Under the pieces are notes generated by a model, which saw only the letters and a program-made list of their open reading frames with translations, made no database searches and was not told the origin of the DNA. A stretch of DNA of 64,000 nucleotides, from NCBI GenBank assembly GCA_023440825.1, contig JAEXRL010000011.1, forward strand, positions 1 to 64,000. The letters are read 5' to 3'. The translations under genes and the position numbers were made by a program. How positions within the stretch are numbered: position 1 is the first letter of the stretch; each line of letters opens with the position of its first letter. This document shows, piece by piece, positions 35,653-44,164 of the stretch. Source of the stretch: Pseudomonadota bacterium (GTDB lineage: Bacteria > Pseudomonadota > Gammaproteobacteria > Burkholderiales > Burkholderiaceae_B).

Positions 35653-35690
35653 GAATAGACTCCTGAATACAAAAATAAGATCAATATGGT

Positions 35691-35711
35691 TTCCCCAATT
35701 TTAATGGGGAA
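35691..35711. other. intergenic hairpin between mogA-like gene and fba
   Basis: ttcccca (35691-35697) and tggggaa (35705-35711) form a perfect seven-base stem with a seven-base AT loop. There is no T-run after it on the minus strand, so it is more likely a weak terminator or a leader structure of fba mRNA. Confidence 0.4.
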
Positions 35712-35736
35712 TGCAATTATGTGCTGCAACGAATGT

Positions 35737-36357
35737 TTAATTGCGCAGCGCTGATTTCGGTCTGAAGGCTTTAACGACTTCAGGATGGGTCTCGATATAA
35801 GGCCCACCAATAAGATCAATACAATAAGGTACCGCAGCAAAAATGCCGGGCACAACACTATTGCCCTGCTCGTCACGTAAACCTTCCAACGTTTCCTGAA
35901 TCGCTTTAGGCTGTCCTGGCAGATTGATAATCAGCGCAGCATGTTGCTCCAGTTCGCGAATCACGGCAACCTGGCGCGACAAAATTGCGGTTGGCACAAA
36001 TTTTAAACTGATTTGCCGCATCTGTTCAGCAAAACCTGGCATTTCCCGACTGGCCACCGCCAAGGTTGCCTCGGGTGTCACATCGCGACGTGCCGGCCCC
36101 GTACCGCCCGTGGTCAATATCAGGTCACAACCTAAATCCACCAACTCGCACAAGGCTGCCGAAATGACCTCCTGATCATCACTGATTAAGCGTTCTTGGT
36201 ACTGTGCCGCTTGAGTCAGCGCCTTGTCTAGCCAGTGACGCAAAGCTGGAATGCCTTGATCCACATACTGGCCACTGGCCGCACGATCCGATACAGACAC
36301 CAGCCCTACCAGTAACTGGTCTGGATGCTCGCGCTGCAAAACTGCCACAGTAGACAT
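35737..36357 (-). CDS. mog: molybdopterin adenylyltransferase-like protein
   Basis: MoaB/Mog-fold protein of 206 residues. MogA adenylates molybdopterin before molybdate insertion. Visible motifs are VGLVSVSDRAASGQYVDQGIPAL, LILTTGGTGPARRDVTPEATLAV, and INLPGQPKAIQETLEGL with the phosphate-binding loops. The C-terminal extension VPYCIDLIGGPYIETHPEVV marks the longer Mog subtype. The start is the ATG at 36357, since upstream in-frame readings cross a terminator. It lies in the inserted block between pgk and fba, preceded by its own upstream terminator hairpin. Confidence 0.9.
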   Translation of the reverse strand: MSTVAVLQREHPDQLLVGLVSVSDRAASGQYVDQGIPALRHWLDKALTQAAQYQERLISDDQEVISAALCELVDLGCDLILTTGGTGPARRDVTPEATLAVASREMPGFAEQMRQISLKFVPTAILSRQVAVIRELEQHAALIINLPGQPKAIQETLEGLRDEQGNSVVPGIFAAVPYCIDLIGGPYIETHPEVVKAFRPKSALRN

Positions 36358-36366
36358 AAAAATCCT

Positions 36367-36399
36367 CAAAAAAAAAGGGAGGCTTTCAAGCCATCCCTT
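36367..36399 (-). terminator. rho-independent terminator after the SDR gene
   Basis: Minus strand: AAGGGA-t-GGCTT pairs with AAGCC-TCCCTT across a two- to three-base loop (one bulge), followed by eight or more T (A-run 36367-36376 on the plus strand). It ends the aldehyde dehydrogenase-SDR transcript just before the mog-like gene. Confidence 0.85.
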
Positions 36400-36442
36400 A
36401 TTGTACCCTGTCGAGCCTAGCGCACCGAAGAAAGCATAAGGA

Positions 36443-37201
36443 TTAGACGCAACGCCCGCCATCCACCTCCAGACACGTACCGGTTATGAAGCCTGCTTCA
36501 TCCGAGGCGAGGTAAAGTGCTGCGGAAGCGACATCTGCCGGCGTTGAAAAGCGCCCCAGTGGAATACCCGCCAAAAACTGCTTACGATTTTCGGGTGTAT
36601 CGGGCATTCCCATGAACTGCTCCACTAAGGCCGTATCACCAATGACCGGATTGACGCAATTAACACGAATCTGGTCTGGCCCAAGCTCCACTGCCATCGA
36701 CTTGCTAATGGTCAGTAAGGCGCCTTTACTGCCGTTGTACCAGGTAAGCCCCGGACGTGGCCGAATGGCAGCCGTTGAGGCAATATTGACAAAGCACCCT
36801 CCGCCTTGGGCACGGAAATACGGTACGAAATGCTTAGCTGTCCAGAAAACACTTTTCACATTCACCGCATACACACGGTCAAACTCCATTTCGCTGACCT
36901 CTAGCAAGGGGCGATTTCTATGCGTTGTGCCCGCATTATTGACCACTATATGCAATCCGCCGCACTCACGTAATGCCACGTCTAGTAAAGCAGCTACATC
37001 GTCTCCACGACTGACATCGCAATGGGCAAACACAGCCACTCCGCCCTGGCTGCGAATTTGTTGTACAGCCGCCTCACCCCGTGCGTCGTCTAAATCAGCC
37101 ACGACGACACGCGCGCCTTCTTTAGAAAAACGCTGGGCAATACCCAAACCGAATCCAGAAGCACCGCCGGTAACTATGGCTACTTTATCTTTTAAACGCA
37201 T
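36443..37201 (-). CDS. short-chain dehydrogenase/reductase
   Basis: Classical SDR of 252 residues using NAD(P). The Rossmann motif VTGGASGFGLGIAQRF is at residues 10-25, VVADLDDARG suggests NAD preference (Asp after the second strand), and NNAGTTH is the structural motif. Serine in FVNIASTAAIRP and the YNGSK catalytic Tyr-Lys follow. The C-terminus SDEAGFITGTCLEVDGGRCV is typical. The substrate is not evident; it is likely a hydroxy acid or alcohol, given the aldehyde dehydrogenase 48 bases upstream on the same strand. Confidence 0.91.
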   Translation of the reverse strand: MRLKDKVAIVTGGASGFGLGIAQRFSKEGARVVVADLDDARGEAAVQQIRSQGGVAVFAHCDVSRGDDVAALLDVALRECGGLHIVVNNAGTTHRNRPLLEVSEMEFDRVYAVNVKSVFWTAKHFVPYFRAQGGGCFVNIASTAAIRPRPGLTWYNGSKGALLTISKSMAVELGPDQIRVNCVNPVIGDTALVEQFMGMPDTPENRKQFLAGIPLGRFSTPADVASAALYLASDEAGFITGTCLEVDGGRCV

Positions 37202-37249
37202 CTGTTACTCCTTTGATTCCTTTACTTCGTCACGATTCCTACGTTGACG

Positions 37250-38686
37250 TTAACTATGCTTAATGGCCAGAGTTTTTAACCCTGTCATCGCATAGAGTGC
37301 CTCGAAGCCTTTCTCGCGCCCAATTCCGGACTCACCACTGCCACCGAAGGGCAGTTCGACCCCACCGGCTGCGCCGTAATTATTAATAAATACCTGGCCC
37401 GCCCGAACGCGTCTGGCTAAACGTAACTGACGAGCGCCATCACGAGTCCAAATTCCGGCCACCAAGCTATACGGCGTACCATTGGCCAGACGTACGGCCT
37501 CGGCTTCATCCTCAAAGCTGCTCGCACACAACACCGGGCCAAAAATTTCCTCTTGAGCTAGGGCATGATCCGCTGGCACATCGGCCAGCAAGCTGGGCAG
37601 TTGATAATAGCCATTAGCAGGTGCCGTAGAGACGAGCTCGCCCTGGGCTACCACGCGTATACCATCCCGCTCTGCCATCGCCAAGTACGCGGCAACACGA
37701 TCGCGCTGACTGGCATTGATGAGTGGGCCGCAGTCTAGATTATCGATTCCCGGTCCAACACGTAAGGATTTAAAATGCTCGGCCAGACGTTCTAGCACAT
37801 CGTTATAAATCGCACGTTGAATCAAGACGCGGCTGCCAGCAGAGCATGTCTGGCCTGCGTTTTGAATAATGCCGTTAACAATGGCAGGAATAGCCGCATC
37901 CAGATCCGCATCCGAAAATACGATCTGTGGCGACTTACCGCCTAGTTCCAAAGTAGCTGGAACAAAATTACGAGCTGCTAGCTCGCCCACAATACGTCCC
38001 GTTGCTGGCGAGCCCGTAAAAGAGATATGGTTGATATCCGTATGCCCGGCCAATGCTGCCCCTGCCTCATAACCTAGCCCTGTACATACATTCAGCACGC
38101 CGGCGGGCAAGCCTACCTCATGCAATAACTGAGCAACGCGCAGTATGGAAACGCTGGCGTCTTCTGCCGGCTTTACCACAGCACAGTTTCCAACCGCCAA
38201 AGAGGCCGCGACACTACGACCAAAAATCTGCAAGGGGTAATTCCAGGGAATAATATGCGCACTCACGCCCAAGGGCTCACGCAAGGTTAGCGCCAGCATG
38301 GAGTCGGACAGCGGGATGGTTTGGCCATGCAGTTTATCGACAGCACCCGCATAAAATTCAAAATATCGCGCCACAGCAATCGCGTCCGCTTGCGCTTGTT
38401 TTAATGGCTTACCGGTATCACGCGATTCCAGCCTGGCCAGTTCATCGCGCGCGTCCAGTAAGGCACTGGAAGCACGAAGTAAAAGCTGACTGCGCTGCGC
38501 ACTGCTTAGAGCTGCCCACGGTCCATCCAGAGCCTTACGGGCAGCTTGCACGGCAGCATCCACTTCAGTAGCGCCTGAGCAAGTCACTTGCGCATATACC
38601 TCACCGGTAGCAGGATCTACCACAGGGTGTGTCTTGCCAGACTCAGCAGAGACGTTCCTGCCGTTGATCCAATTCTGCAACTCCAT
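37250..38686 (-). CDS. NAD(P)-dependent aldehyde dehydrogenase
   Basis: ALDH-superfamily enzyme of 478 residues oxidising an aldehyde to a carboxylate. The fold is intact: IIPWNYPLQIFGRSVAASLAVGNCAVVKPAEDAS (cofactor and oxyanion Asn), FTGSPATGRIVGELA, LELGGKSPQIVF with the general-base Glu, the catalytic cysteine in NAGQTCSAGSRV, EEIFGPV and PFGGSGESGIGREKG. I choose the ATG at 38686 (MELQNWINGR) because GGAG lies six bases upstream; ATGs at 38689 and 38704 are alternatives. With the SDR it could oxidise an alcohol in two steps to an acid; this pairing is inference. Confidence 0.92.
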   Translation of the reverse strand: MELQNWINGRNVSAESGKTHPVVDPATGEVYAQVTCSGATEVDAAVQAARKALDGPWAALSSAQRSQLLLRASSALLDARDELARLESRDTGKPLKQAQADAIAVARYFEFYAGAVDKLHGQTIPLSDSMLALTLREPLGVSAHIIPWNYPLQIFGRSVAASLAVGNCAVVKPAEDASVSILRVAQLLHEVGLPAGVLNVCTGLGYEAGAALAGHTDINHISFTGSPATGRIVGELAARNFVPATLELGGKSPQIVFSDADLDAAIPAIVNGIIQNAGQTCSAGSRVLIQRAIYNDVLERLAEHFKSLRVGPGIDNLDCGPLINASQRDRVAAYLAMAERDGIRVVAQGELVSTAPANGYYQLPSLLADVPADHALAQEEIFGPVLCASSFEDEAEAVRLANGTPYSLVAGIWTRDGARQLRLARRVRAGQVFINNYGAAGGVELPFGGSGESGIGREKGFEALYAMTGLKTLAIKHS

Positions 38687-38758
38687 CATTGTCTCCAAAC
38701 TCATGATTAATCAGATGTGTACAATTATCAGGGACATTCTACCCAAGGATCGGATACT

Positions 38759-39604
38759 GTGAATGCTGAAAACCCTACCTTACTCATCGCCGGGGCCGGA
38801 GATCTAGGACAACGAGTGGCACAGATTGCCGTGGAACACCAGTGGTCCGTCATTGCCATACGCCGGTCGCTGCCTGCGCAAAGCAGCGGCCATATTGAGT
38901 GGGTACAAGCCGACTTAAGCCAAGCTGCACACTTACGCCTAGCTCATCGTTCGATTACGCATGTGCTCTATACGCCCACACCGGACGAACGCACTGCAAG
39001 CGCTTATGAGCAAATCTTTCTACGCGCTTTGGAACACGTCATTCTTGCTCTTAACCCTATACCGTTACAGCGTTTTATTTTTATTTCCTCCACAGCGGTT
39101 TATGGGGCGAGTCCAGAGCTGCTGGATGAAAACTCCGCCACAGAACCCACCGGGTTTAACGGCAAAATACTATTGCAAGCCGAACAGCAATTACACCGTA
39201 GCCTGCCTGCGCAAGCACTGAGCTTGCGACTTTCTGGCTTATATGGCCCCGGGCGCACACACTTACTAGAACGCTTACGACAAGGCCAGGCCTACGCCCC
39301 CTCGGACCCGAATCATTACGGCAACCGCATCCATATTCAGGACGCGGCACGAGCGGTCTGGCACTTACTCAATATTGCTGCTCCCTTCCCCCATTACATA
39401 GGTACGGACAGCTCGCCCTATCCACTGGCGCAACTCTATGATGAACTTGCTCGGCTATTAAACGCCCCCACACCCGAACGCAAAGATTTTCCTAATGGGG
39501 GCAAACGCTTCAGCAATCAACGGCTATTACATAGCGGGTTTCGTCTAGAATGGCCAGACTCCTTGCTGGGGTATGCGCAACTGATCAAGCAACAAGCACA
39601 ATAA
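38759..39604 (+). CDS. NAD(P)-binding epimerase/dehydratase-like protein
   Basis: Extended-SDR-like protein of about 281 residues (YeeZ/NAD-dependent epimerase type). The N-terminal LLIAGAGDLGQRVAQIA is the nucleotide-binding motif, with the second strand SVIAIRRS. RFIFISSTAVYGASPELLDENS is the strand with the catalytic-site Ser/Thr and Tyr, but the usual YxxxK is not clear (FNGKILLQAEQQL). LRLSGLYGPGRTHLL and NRIHIQDAARAVWHLL follow. The start is a GTG at 38759 just before the first strand; an upstream GTG at 38717 is in frame. It is divergent from the aldehyde dehydrogenase and convergent with pgk. The substrate is unknown. Confidence 0.85.
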   Translation: MNAENPTLLIAGAGDLGQRVAQIAVEHQWSVIAIRRSLPAQSSGHIEWVQADLSQAAHLRLAHRSITHVLYTPTPDERTASAYEQIFLRALEHVILALNPIPLQRFIFISSTAVYGASPELLDENSATEPTGFNGKILLQAEQQLHRSLPAQALSLRLSGLYGPGRTHLLERLRQGQAYAPSDPNHYGNRIHIQDAARAVWHLLNIAAPFPHYIGTDSSPYPLAQLYDELARLLNAPTPERKDFPNGGKRFSNQRLLHSGFRLEWPDSLLGYAQLIKQQAQ

Positions 39605-39636
39605 AAAAGCCAGCCTTGCATGCACAAGGCCGGCTT
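39604..39636 (-). terminator. terminator between the epimerase gene and pgk
   Basis: aagccagccttg (39607-39618) and caaggccggctt (39625-39636) pair with one mismatch across a six-base loop. On the minus strand the stem is followed by a T-run, so it ends the tkt-gap-pgk transcript. Confidence 0.78.
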
Positions 39637-39658
39637 ACATCAACATACGCTCAATAAC

Positions 39659-40849
39659 TTACGCTCGGTCTTCCAACACCGCTACAGCGGGTAAGTGCTT
39701 ACCTTCTAAAAACTCCAGGAAAGCACCACCGCCGGTCGATATATAGCCCACTTGATCAGCAATACCAAAGCGGGCAATCGCTGCTAGCGTATCGCCACCG
39801 CCCGCGATAGAAAATGCGTCAGACTCTGCAATAGCTTGTGCCAAGGCTTTGGTGCCCCCCGCAAAGGCATCGAACTCGAATACACCTAGCGGTCCATTCC
39901 ACACCACTGTGCCTGCCTGACGAATAATCTCAGCAATTTGTTCGGCTGTTTGCGGACCCACGTCTAGAATCATATCGTCAGCCTGTACCTGATCCGCTGC
40001 TTTGACTGTAGCCGGAGCATCTTCGGCAAAGTGCGTCGCGCACACCACATCAACAGGTATGGGCACATCTGCACCACGCTGCTTCATTAAGGCAATTACC
40101 GCTTTGGCCTCATCAAGCTGAGCAGGCTCGGCTAACGATTTCCCAATATTCAGGCCACTGGCTTGCATAAACGTATTGGCAATTCCGCCCCCCACCACCA
40201 GTTGATCGACCTTATCCGCCAAAGCCTTCAGGATAGTGAGCTTGGTCGACACTTTTGCGCCACCTACAATGGCCACCAGTGGCCGCTTGGGCTGATGCAA
40301 AGCACGCCCTAAGGCTTCGAGCTCGGCCTGCAGCAAAGGGCCAGCACAGGCAACCGGCGCGTAGCGCGCAATGCCTTCTGTCGTCGCCTCAGCACGGTGC
40401 GCGGTACCAAATGCGTCGTTCACATACACATCGCATAAGGCTGCCATCTTCTGGGCGAGCTCAAGATTATTTTTCTTTTCGCCAACATGGCAACGGCAAT
40501 TTTCCAGCAACACAACTTGTCCGGGCTGTACGTTTACACCGTCCAACCAATCGCGCTGCAAGTTAACTGGCATACCCAGCAACTCGGACAGACGCTGGGC
40601 TACCGGAGCCAAGGTATCACGCTCGTTAAATTCGCCTTCCACTGGTCGGCCTAGGTGCGAGGTCACCATGACTGCAGCCCCTGCATCCAGTGCCATGCGT
40701 ATAGCAGGCACCGAGGCGCGTACGCGGGTGTCTTCAGTGATTTTCCCGTCCTGTAGTGGCACATTCAGGTCGGAACGGATAAAAACGCGCTTACCACGCA
40801 GCGCATCACTGTCTGCTAGGGCAGACAAAGTCTTGATTTGAGTAGACAT
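39659..40849 (-). CDS. pgk: phosphoglycerate kinase
   Basis: Transfers phosphate from 1,3-bisphosphoglycerate to ADP. The 396-residue protein shows RVFIRSDLNVPLQDGKITEDTRV (substrate-binding), VTSHLGRPVEGEFNE, LLENCRCHVGEKKNN, YVNDAFGTAHRAEATTEGI and the hinge AIVGGAKVSTKLTILKAL. It also has VVWNGPLGVFEF and the C-terminal nucleotide loop IAGGGDTLAAI. The start is ATG 40849; a second in-frame ATG two codons upstream is possible. It is the third gene of tkt-gap-pgk, with a hairpin between gap and pgk. Confidence 0.96.
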   Translation of the reverse strand: MSTQIKTLSALADSDALRGKRVFIRSDLNVPLQDGKITEDTRVRASVPAIRMALDAGAAVMVTSHLGRPVEGEFNERDTLAPVAQRLSELLGMPVNLQRDWLDGVNVQPGQVVLLENCRCHVGEKKNNLELAQKMAALCDVYVNDAFGTAHRAEATTEGIARYAPVACAGPLLQAELEALGRALHQPKRPLVAIVGGAKVSTKLTILKALADKVDQLVVGGGIANTFMQASGLNIGKSLAEPAQLDEAKAVIALMKQRGADVPIPVDVVCATHFAEDAPATVKAADQVQADDMILDVGPQTAEQIAEIIRQAGTVVWNGPLGVFEFDAFAGGTKALAQAIAESDAFSIAGGGDTLAAIARFGIADQVGYISTGGGAFLEFLEGKHLPAVAVLEDRA

Positions 40850-40883
40850 GGTCATTATTTATGTACTGGCTAAGCACACAACA

Positions 40884-40903
40884 AGGGCGGGATACCCCGC
40901 CCT
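40884..40903 (-). other. intercistronic hairpin between gap and pgk
   Basis: A perfect GC-rich seven-base stem (agggcgg 40884-40890 / ccgccct 40897-40903) with a six-base loop in the 73-base gap. It lacks a T-run on the minus strand, so it more likely protects or processes the mRNA than ends it. Confidence 0.5.
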
Positions 40904-40922
40904 GTGTCGCTTAAGCAAAGGC

Positions 40923-41936
40923 TTACTTGGCGGACATCAACGCAATCGTGCTATCGAGCATACGAATTGAGAAAGCCCATTCGTTATCGTACCAAGCCGC
41001 GACTTTAACCATATTGCCGCCTGTGACCTTCGTCAGCAACGAGTCCACAATGCTGGAGGCGGTAGAATGATTGAAATCTATGGATACCAAAGGCTCGGTG
41101 CAATACTCCAGCACACCTTTCATATAACCATCGGCCGCTGCTTTCAGAATGCCATTCACTTCTTCTACTGAAGTGTCGCGCTGCGCTACGAAGGTAAGGT
41201 CGACCATAGAAACGTTAATCGTAGGCACACGTACGGCATAGCCGTCCAGCTTACCGTTTAACTCGGGCAAGACCAAACCCACAGCCGCTGCAGCGCCTGT
41301 TTTGGTGGGTATCAGGCTGCTGGTAGCAGAACGGGCACGGCGCATGTCCTTATGACGCACGTCGGTCAATACCTGATCATTGGTGTAAGCATGAATGGTA
41401 GTCATCAAACCACTGACCACACCCAGCTCTTTGTGCAAGGGCGCAACAAGAGGTGCCAAGCAGTTGGTCGTGCAAGATGCGTTGGAAATCACTGTATCAG
41501 TGCTTTTCAAAATATCGTGGTTAACGCCGTACACAATCGTGGCATCCACATCCTTACCACCTGGAGCCGAAATAATTACTTTTTTGGCGCCTGCCTGTAT
41601 GTGCTGGCTGGCCTGCTCTTTGGTAGTAAAGGCACCGGTACACTCGAGCACCACATCAACATTTAACTCAGCCCAAGGCAAGGTCAAGGCATCACGTTGG
41701 CTCAGCAAGCGGATACGATCACCATTTACCACCAAGTGATCGCCATCCAGCTGGACATCCGCATTAAAACGACCGTGAACCGAATCGTAGCGTGTCAGGT
41801 GAGCGTTAATATCCGCACCCCCGGACGCATTAATTGCCACAATCTCAATATCGTGTTTTTTGCCGTACTCATAATGGGCGCGCAAAATCATGCGTCCAAT
41901 ACGACCATAACCATTAATAGCGACGCGTATCGTCAT
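40923..41936 (-). CDS. gap: glyceraldehyde-3-phosphate dehydrogenase, type I
   Basis: NAD(P)-dependent enzyme forming 1,3-bisphosphoglycerate. The 337 residues start MTIRVAINGYGRIGRMILRA (cofactor fold) and carry the catalytic cysteine in ISNASCTTNCLAPL and the catalytic His in the HAYTNDQVL segment. RRARSATSSLIPTKTGAAAAVGLVLPELNGKLDG is the phosphate-binding loop, and WYDNEW is near the end. The start is ATG 41936, 13 bases after tkt. A longer in-frame reading from 41966 would run into tkt and is rejected. It lies in the tkt-gap-pgk operon. Confidence 0.96.
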   Translation of the reverse strand: MTIRVAINGYGRIGRMILRAHYEYGKKHDIEIVAINASGGADINAHLTRYDSVHGRFNADVQLDGDHLVVNGDRIRLLSQRDALTLPWAELNVDVVLECTGAFTTKEQASQHIQAGAKKVIISAPGGKDVDATIVYGVNHDILKSTDTVISNASCTTNCLAPLVAPLHKELGVVSGLMTTIHAYTNDQVLTDVRHKDMRRARSATSSLIPTKTGAAAAVGLVLPELNGKLDGYAVRVPTINVSMVDLTFVAQRDTSVEEVNGILKAAADGYMKGVLEYCTEPLVSIDFNHSTASSIVDSLLTKVTGGNMVKVAAWYDNEWAFSIRMLDSTIALMSAK

Positions 41937-41949
41937 GTCAGAACTCCAA

Positions 41950-43995
41950 TTACAGAATACGTTCAACGGCAGCGACCACGGCCTCGGTGGTCAAACCAAA
42001 GTGCTTGAAAAGATCGGCAGCCGGCGCAGACTCACCGTAACTATCCAGACCTACCACAGCACCTTCCAGACCCACGTACTTATACCAGGCAGCGCTAACG
42101 CCTGCCTCAACCGCTACTCTAGGTAAGCCGGGAGTCAGGACACTGTCGCGCCAGGATGAGTCCTGGGCATCAAAAATATTAGTACACGGCATGGACACGC
42201 CTCGCACGGCCACCCCACGCTCCTGCAAGCTGGCTTGCGCTTGCAGTGCCAAGGCTACCTCAGAGCCCGTAGCAATAATAATCGCTTGCGCATCCGGCGC
42301 ATCACGCAAGACATAGCCGCCACGCGCAATAGCCTTAATACCGTCTTGATCACGCTCTACAAAGGGTAGGTTCTGGCGAGACAGTAATAAAGCGCTAGGC
42401 CCCCCATCTTGCACGTTCATGCCCAAGCTTGCTGGACGCTGCACGGCGCATGACCAAGCCACCGCCGTTTCGGTCGTATCGCAAGGACGCCACACATGCA
42501 GATTAGGAATCAGGCGCAAGCTTGCGGCGTGCTCCACCGACTGGTGTGTAGGTCCGTCCTCACCCAAACCGATAGAATCGTGGGTAAATACATGCACCAC
42601 CCTTTGCTTCATCAGGGCAGCCATGCGTATGGCATTACGGGAATAGTCGGAGAACGTCAGGAATGTACCGCCAAACGGCAAGTAACCGCCATACAGAGCG
42701 ACACCGTTCATAATGGCAGCCATACCAAACTCACGCACACCATAATTAATATGACGCCCTGCGTGCAAGCCATCGGCATGAGCCCGTACCGCCACCGCAC
42801 CTGGCCAGTCAGTAAAATTCGAACCAGTCAGGTCAGCCGAGCCACCCAGCATTTCTGGCAGCATGTCGACCAAGGCCGTAATAGCAAGTTGAGATGCCTT
42901 GCGCGACGCCACTGTTTCAGCTTTCGCAGCCGTGTGCTGAACAAACTGCTCGATGCGCTCTGCCGCATCTACCGGCAGTTCTCCGCGCATACGACGTTCG
43001 AATTCAGCAGCCTGCTCGGGGTACTGTGCCTGATAGGCAGCAAACTGCTGCTGCCAAGCGTTCTGTTTGGCTGTGCCAGCTTGACGTGCATCCCATGCGG
43101 CGTAGATATCTTGGGGAATTTCAAAAGCAGGATACGGCCAGCCCAGCGCTTCGCGTGTGGCGGCAATTTCAGCGGCTCCCAACGGTGCACCGTGTACTTT
43201 CTCAGAGCCTGCCGCGTTCGGCGCTCCCTTACCAATCACCGTGCGACAACAAATCAGGGTTGGCCCCGTGTTATTAGCTGCGTTGTGCTTGGCTTGTTCT
43301 ATCGCGGCCTCAATTGCTTGCGCATCGTGACCATCTACAGCCCGGATGACATTCCAGCCATAGCTTTCAAAACGAGCCGGTGTGTCGTCGGCAAACCAGT
43401 GCTCGACATTGCCGTCAATGGATATGCCGTTATCATCGTAGAACACGACAAGCTTGGACAGTTTCCACGTACCCGCCAAGGAGCAGGCTTCGTGAGAAAT
43501 ACCTTCCATCAGGCATCCATCACCCGCAAACACGTACGTCAGATGGTCGACTAGCGTGTGACCCTCTCGGTTAAATTCACGCGCCATCAAGGTTTCTGCC
43601 AGTGCAAACCCAACCGCATTGGCCAAGCCTTGGCCTAAGGGTCCTGTGGTGGTTTCTACCCCGGCGGTGTAACCTACTTCGGGGTGCCCCGGAGTGCGCG
43701 AGTGCAGCTGACGAAAATTTCGTAGCTCTTCTATGGACAGATCGTAGCCACTAAGATGCAACAAGGCGTAGATCAGCATGGAACCGTGTCCATTTGACAA
43801 CACAAAACGGTCACGATTGAACCATGCAGGGTCGGCAGGGTTATGTTTTAAATGCCTAGACCACAACACTTGGGCGATGTCTGCCATGCCCATGGGCGCA
43901 CCGGGGTGACCGGAATTGGCTTGTTGTACGGCATCCATAGACAAGGCACGAATGGCATTGGCTAAGGTTTTATCAGAGACTGACGCTAGATCCAT
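41950..43995 (-). CDS. tkt: transketolase
   Basis: ThDP-dependent transfer of two-carbon units in the pentose phosphate pathway. The 681-residue protein has the N-terminal ANAIRALSMDAVQQANSGHPGAPMG motif, the metal-binding GDGCLMEGISHEA, TLICCRTVIGKGAPN and the substrate region VHGAPLG. The pyrimidine domain carries GVREFGMAAIMNG with the ThDP-activating Glu, then HDSIGLGEDGPTHQS, and a C-terminal domain ends FKHFGLT. The start at ATG 43995 (MDLASVSDKTL) matches the family better than 44055. It heads the operon, divergent from rsmE across a region with inverted repeats. Confidence 0.95.
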   Translation of the reverse strand: MDLASVSDKTLANAIRALSMDAVQQANSGHPGAPMGMADIAQVLWSRHLKHNPADPAWFNRDRFVLSNGHGSMLIYALLHLSGYDLSIEELRNFRQLHSRTPGHPEVGYTAGVETTTGPLGQGLANAVGFALAETLMAREFNREGHTLVDHLTYVFAGDGCLMEGISHEACSLAGTWKLSKLVVFYDDNGISIDGNVEHWFADDTPARFESYGWNVIRAVDGHDAQAIEAAIEQAKHNAANNTGPTLICCRTVIGKGAPNAAGSEKVHGAPLGAAEIAATREALGWPYPAFEIPQDIYAAWDARQAGTAKQNAWQQQFAAYQAQYPEQAAEFERRMRGELPVDAAERIEQFVQHTAAKAETVASRKASQLAITALVDMLPEMLGGSADLTGSNFTDWPGAVAVRAHADGLHAGRHINYGVREFGMAAIMNGVALYGGYLPFGGTFLTFSDYSRNAIRMAALMKQRVVHVFTHDSIGLGEDGPTHQSVEHAASLRLIPNLHVWRPCDTTETAVAWSCAVQRPASLGMNVQDGGPSALLLSRQNLPFVERDQDGIKAIARGGYVLRDAPDAQAIIIATGSEVALALQAQASLQERGVAVRGVSMPCTNIFDAQDSSWRDSVLTPGLPRVAVEAGVSAAWYKYVGLEGAVVGLDSYGESAPAADLFKHFGLTTEAVVAAVERIL

Positions 43996-44071
43996 GAGAA
44001 GCTCATCAAGGGCGCCTTGTATGCTGTCATGCAGCAAAATACGAAAACGCGCCAATAACTAGTTATAAAAG

Positions 44072-44135
44072 CCAGCATTTTAACATTGCTGGGACTAATT
44101 CGCGCCGCACAAGCATAGCGCCCTAAGGTATGCTT
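44072..44135. promoter_or_regulatory. inverted repeats between divergent tkt and rsmE
   Basis: The 169-base divergent region holds ccagca (44072-44077)/tgctgg (44087-44092) and a perfect aagcata (44111-44117)/tatgctt (44129-44135) palindrome with an 11-base spacer. The second spacing would suit a dimeric regulator; no named box is recognised. Confidence 0.35.
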
Positions 44136-44164
44136 GAATAGCCACGAGTTCAATGCTAATAACC

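Noticed and set aside
42496..43554. A 352-codon plus-strand ORF opposite tkt
   Set aside because: It lies wholly antisense inside the transketolase gene, has Cys/His/Arg-rich low-likelihood composition, no ribosome binding site and no recognisable domain; tkt explains the sequence.
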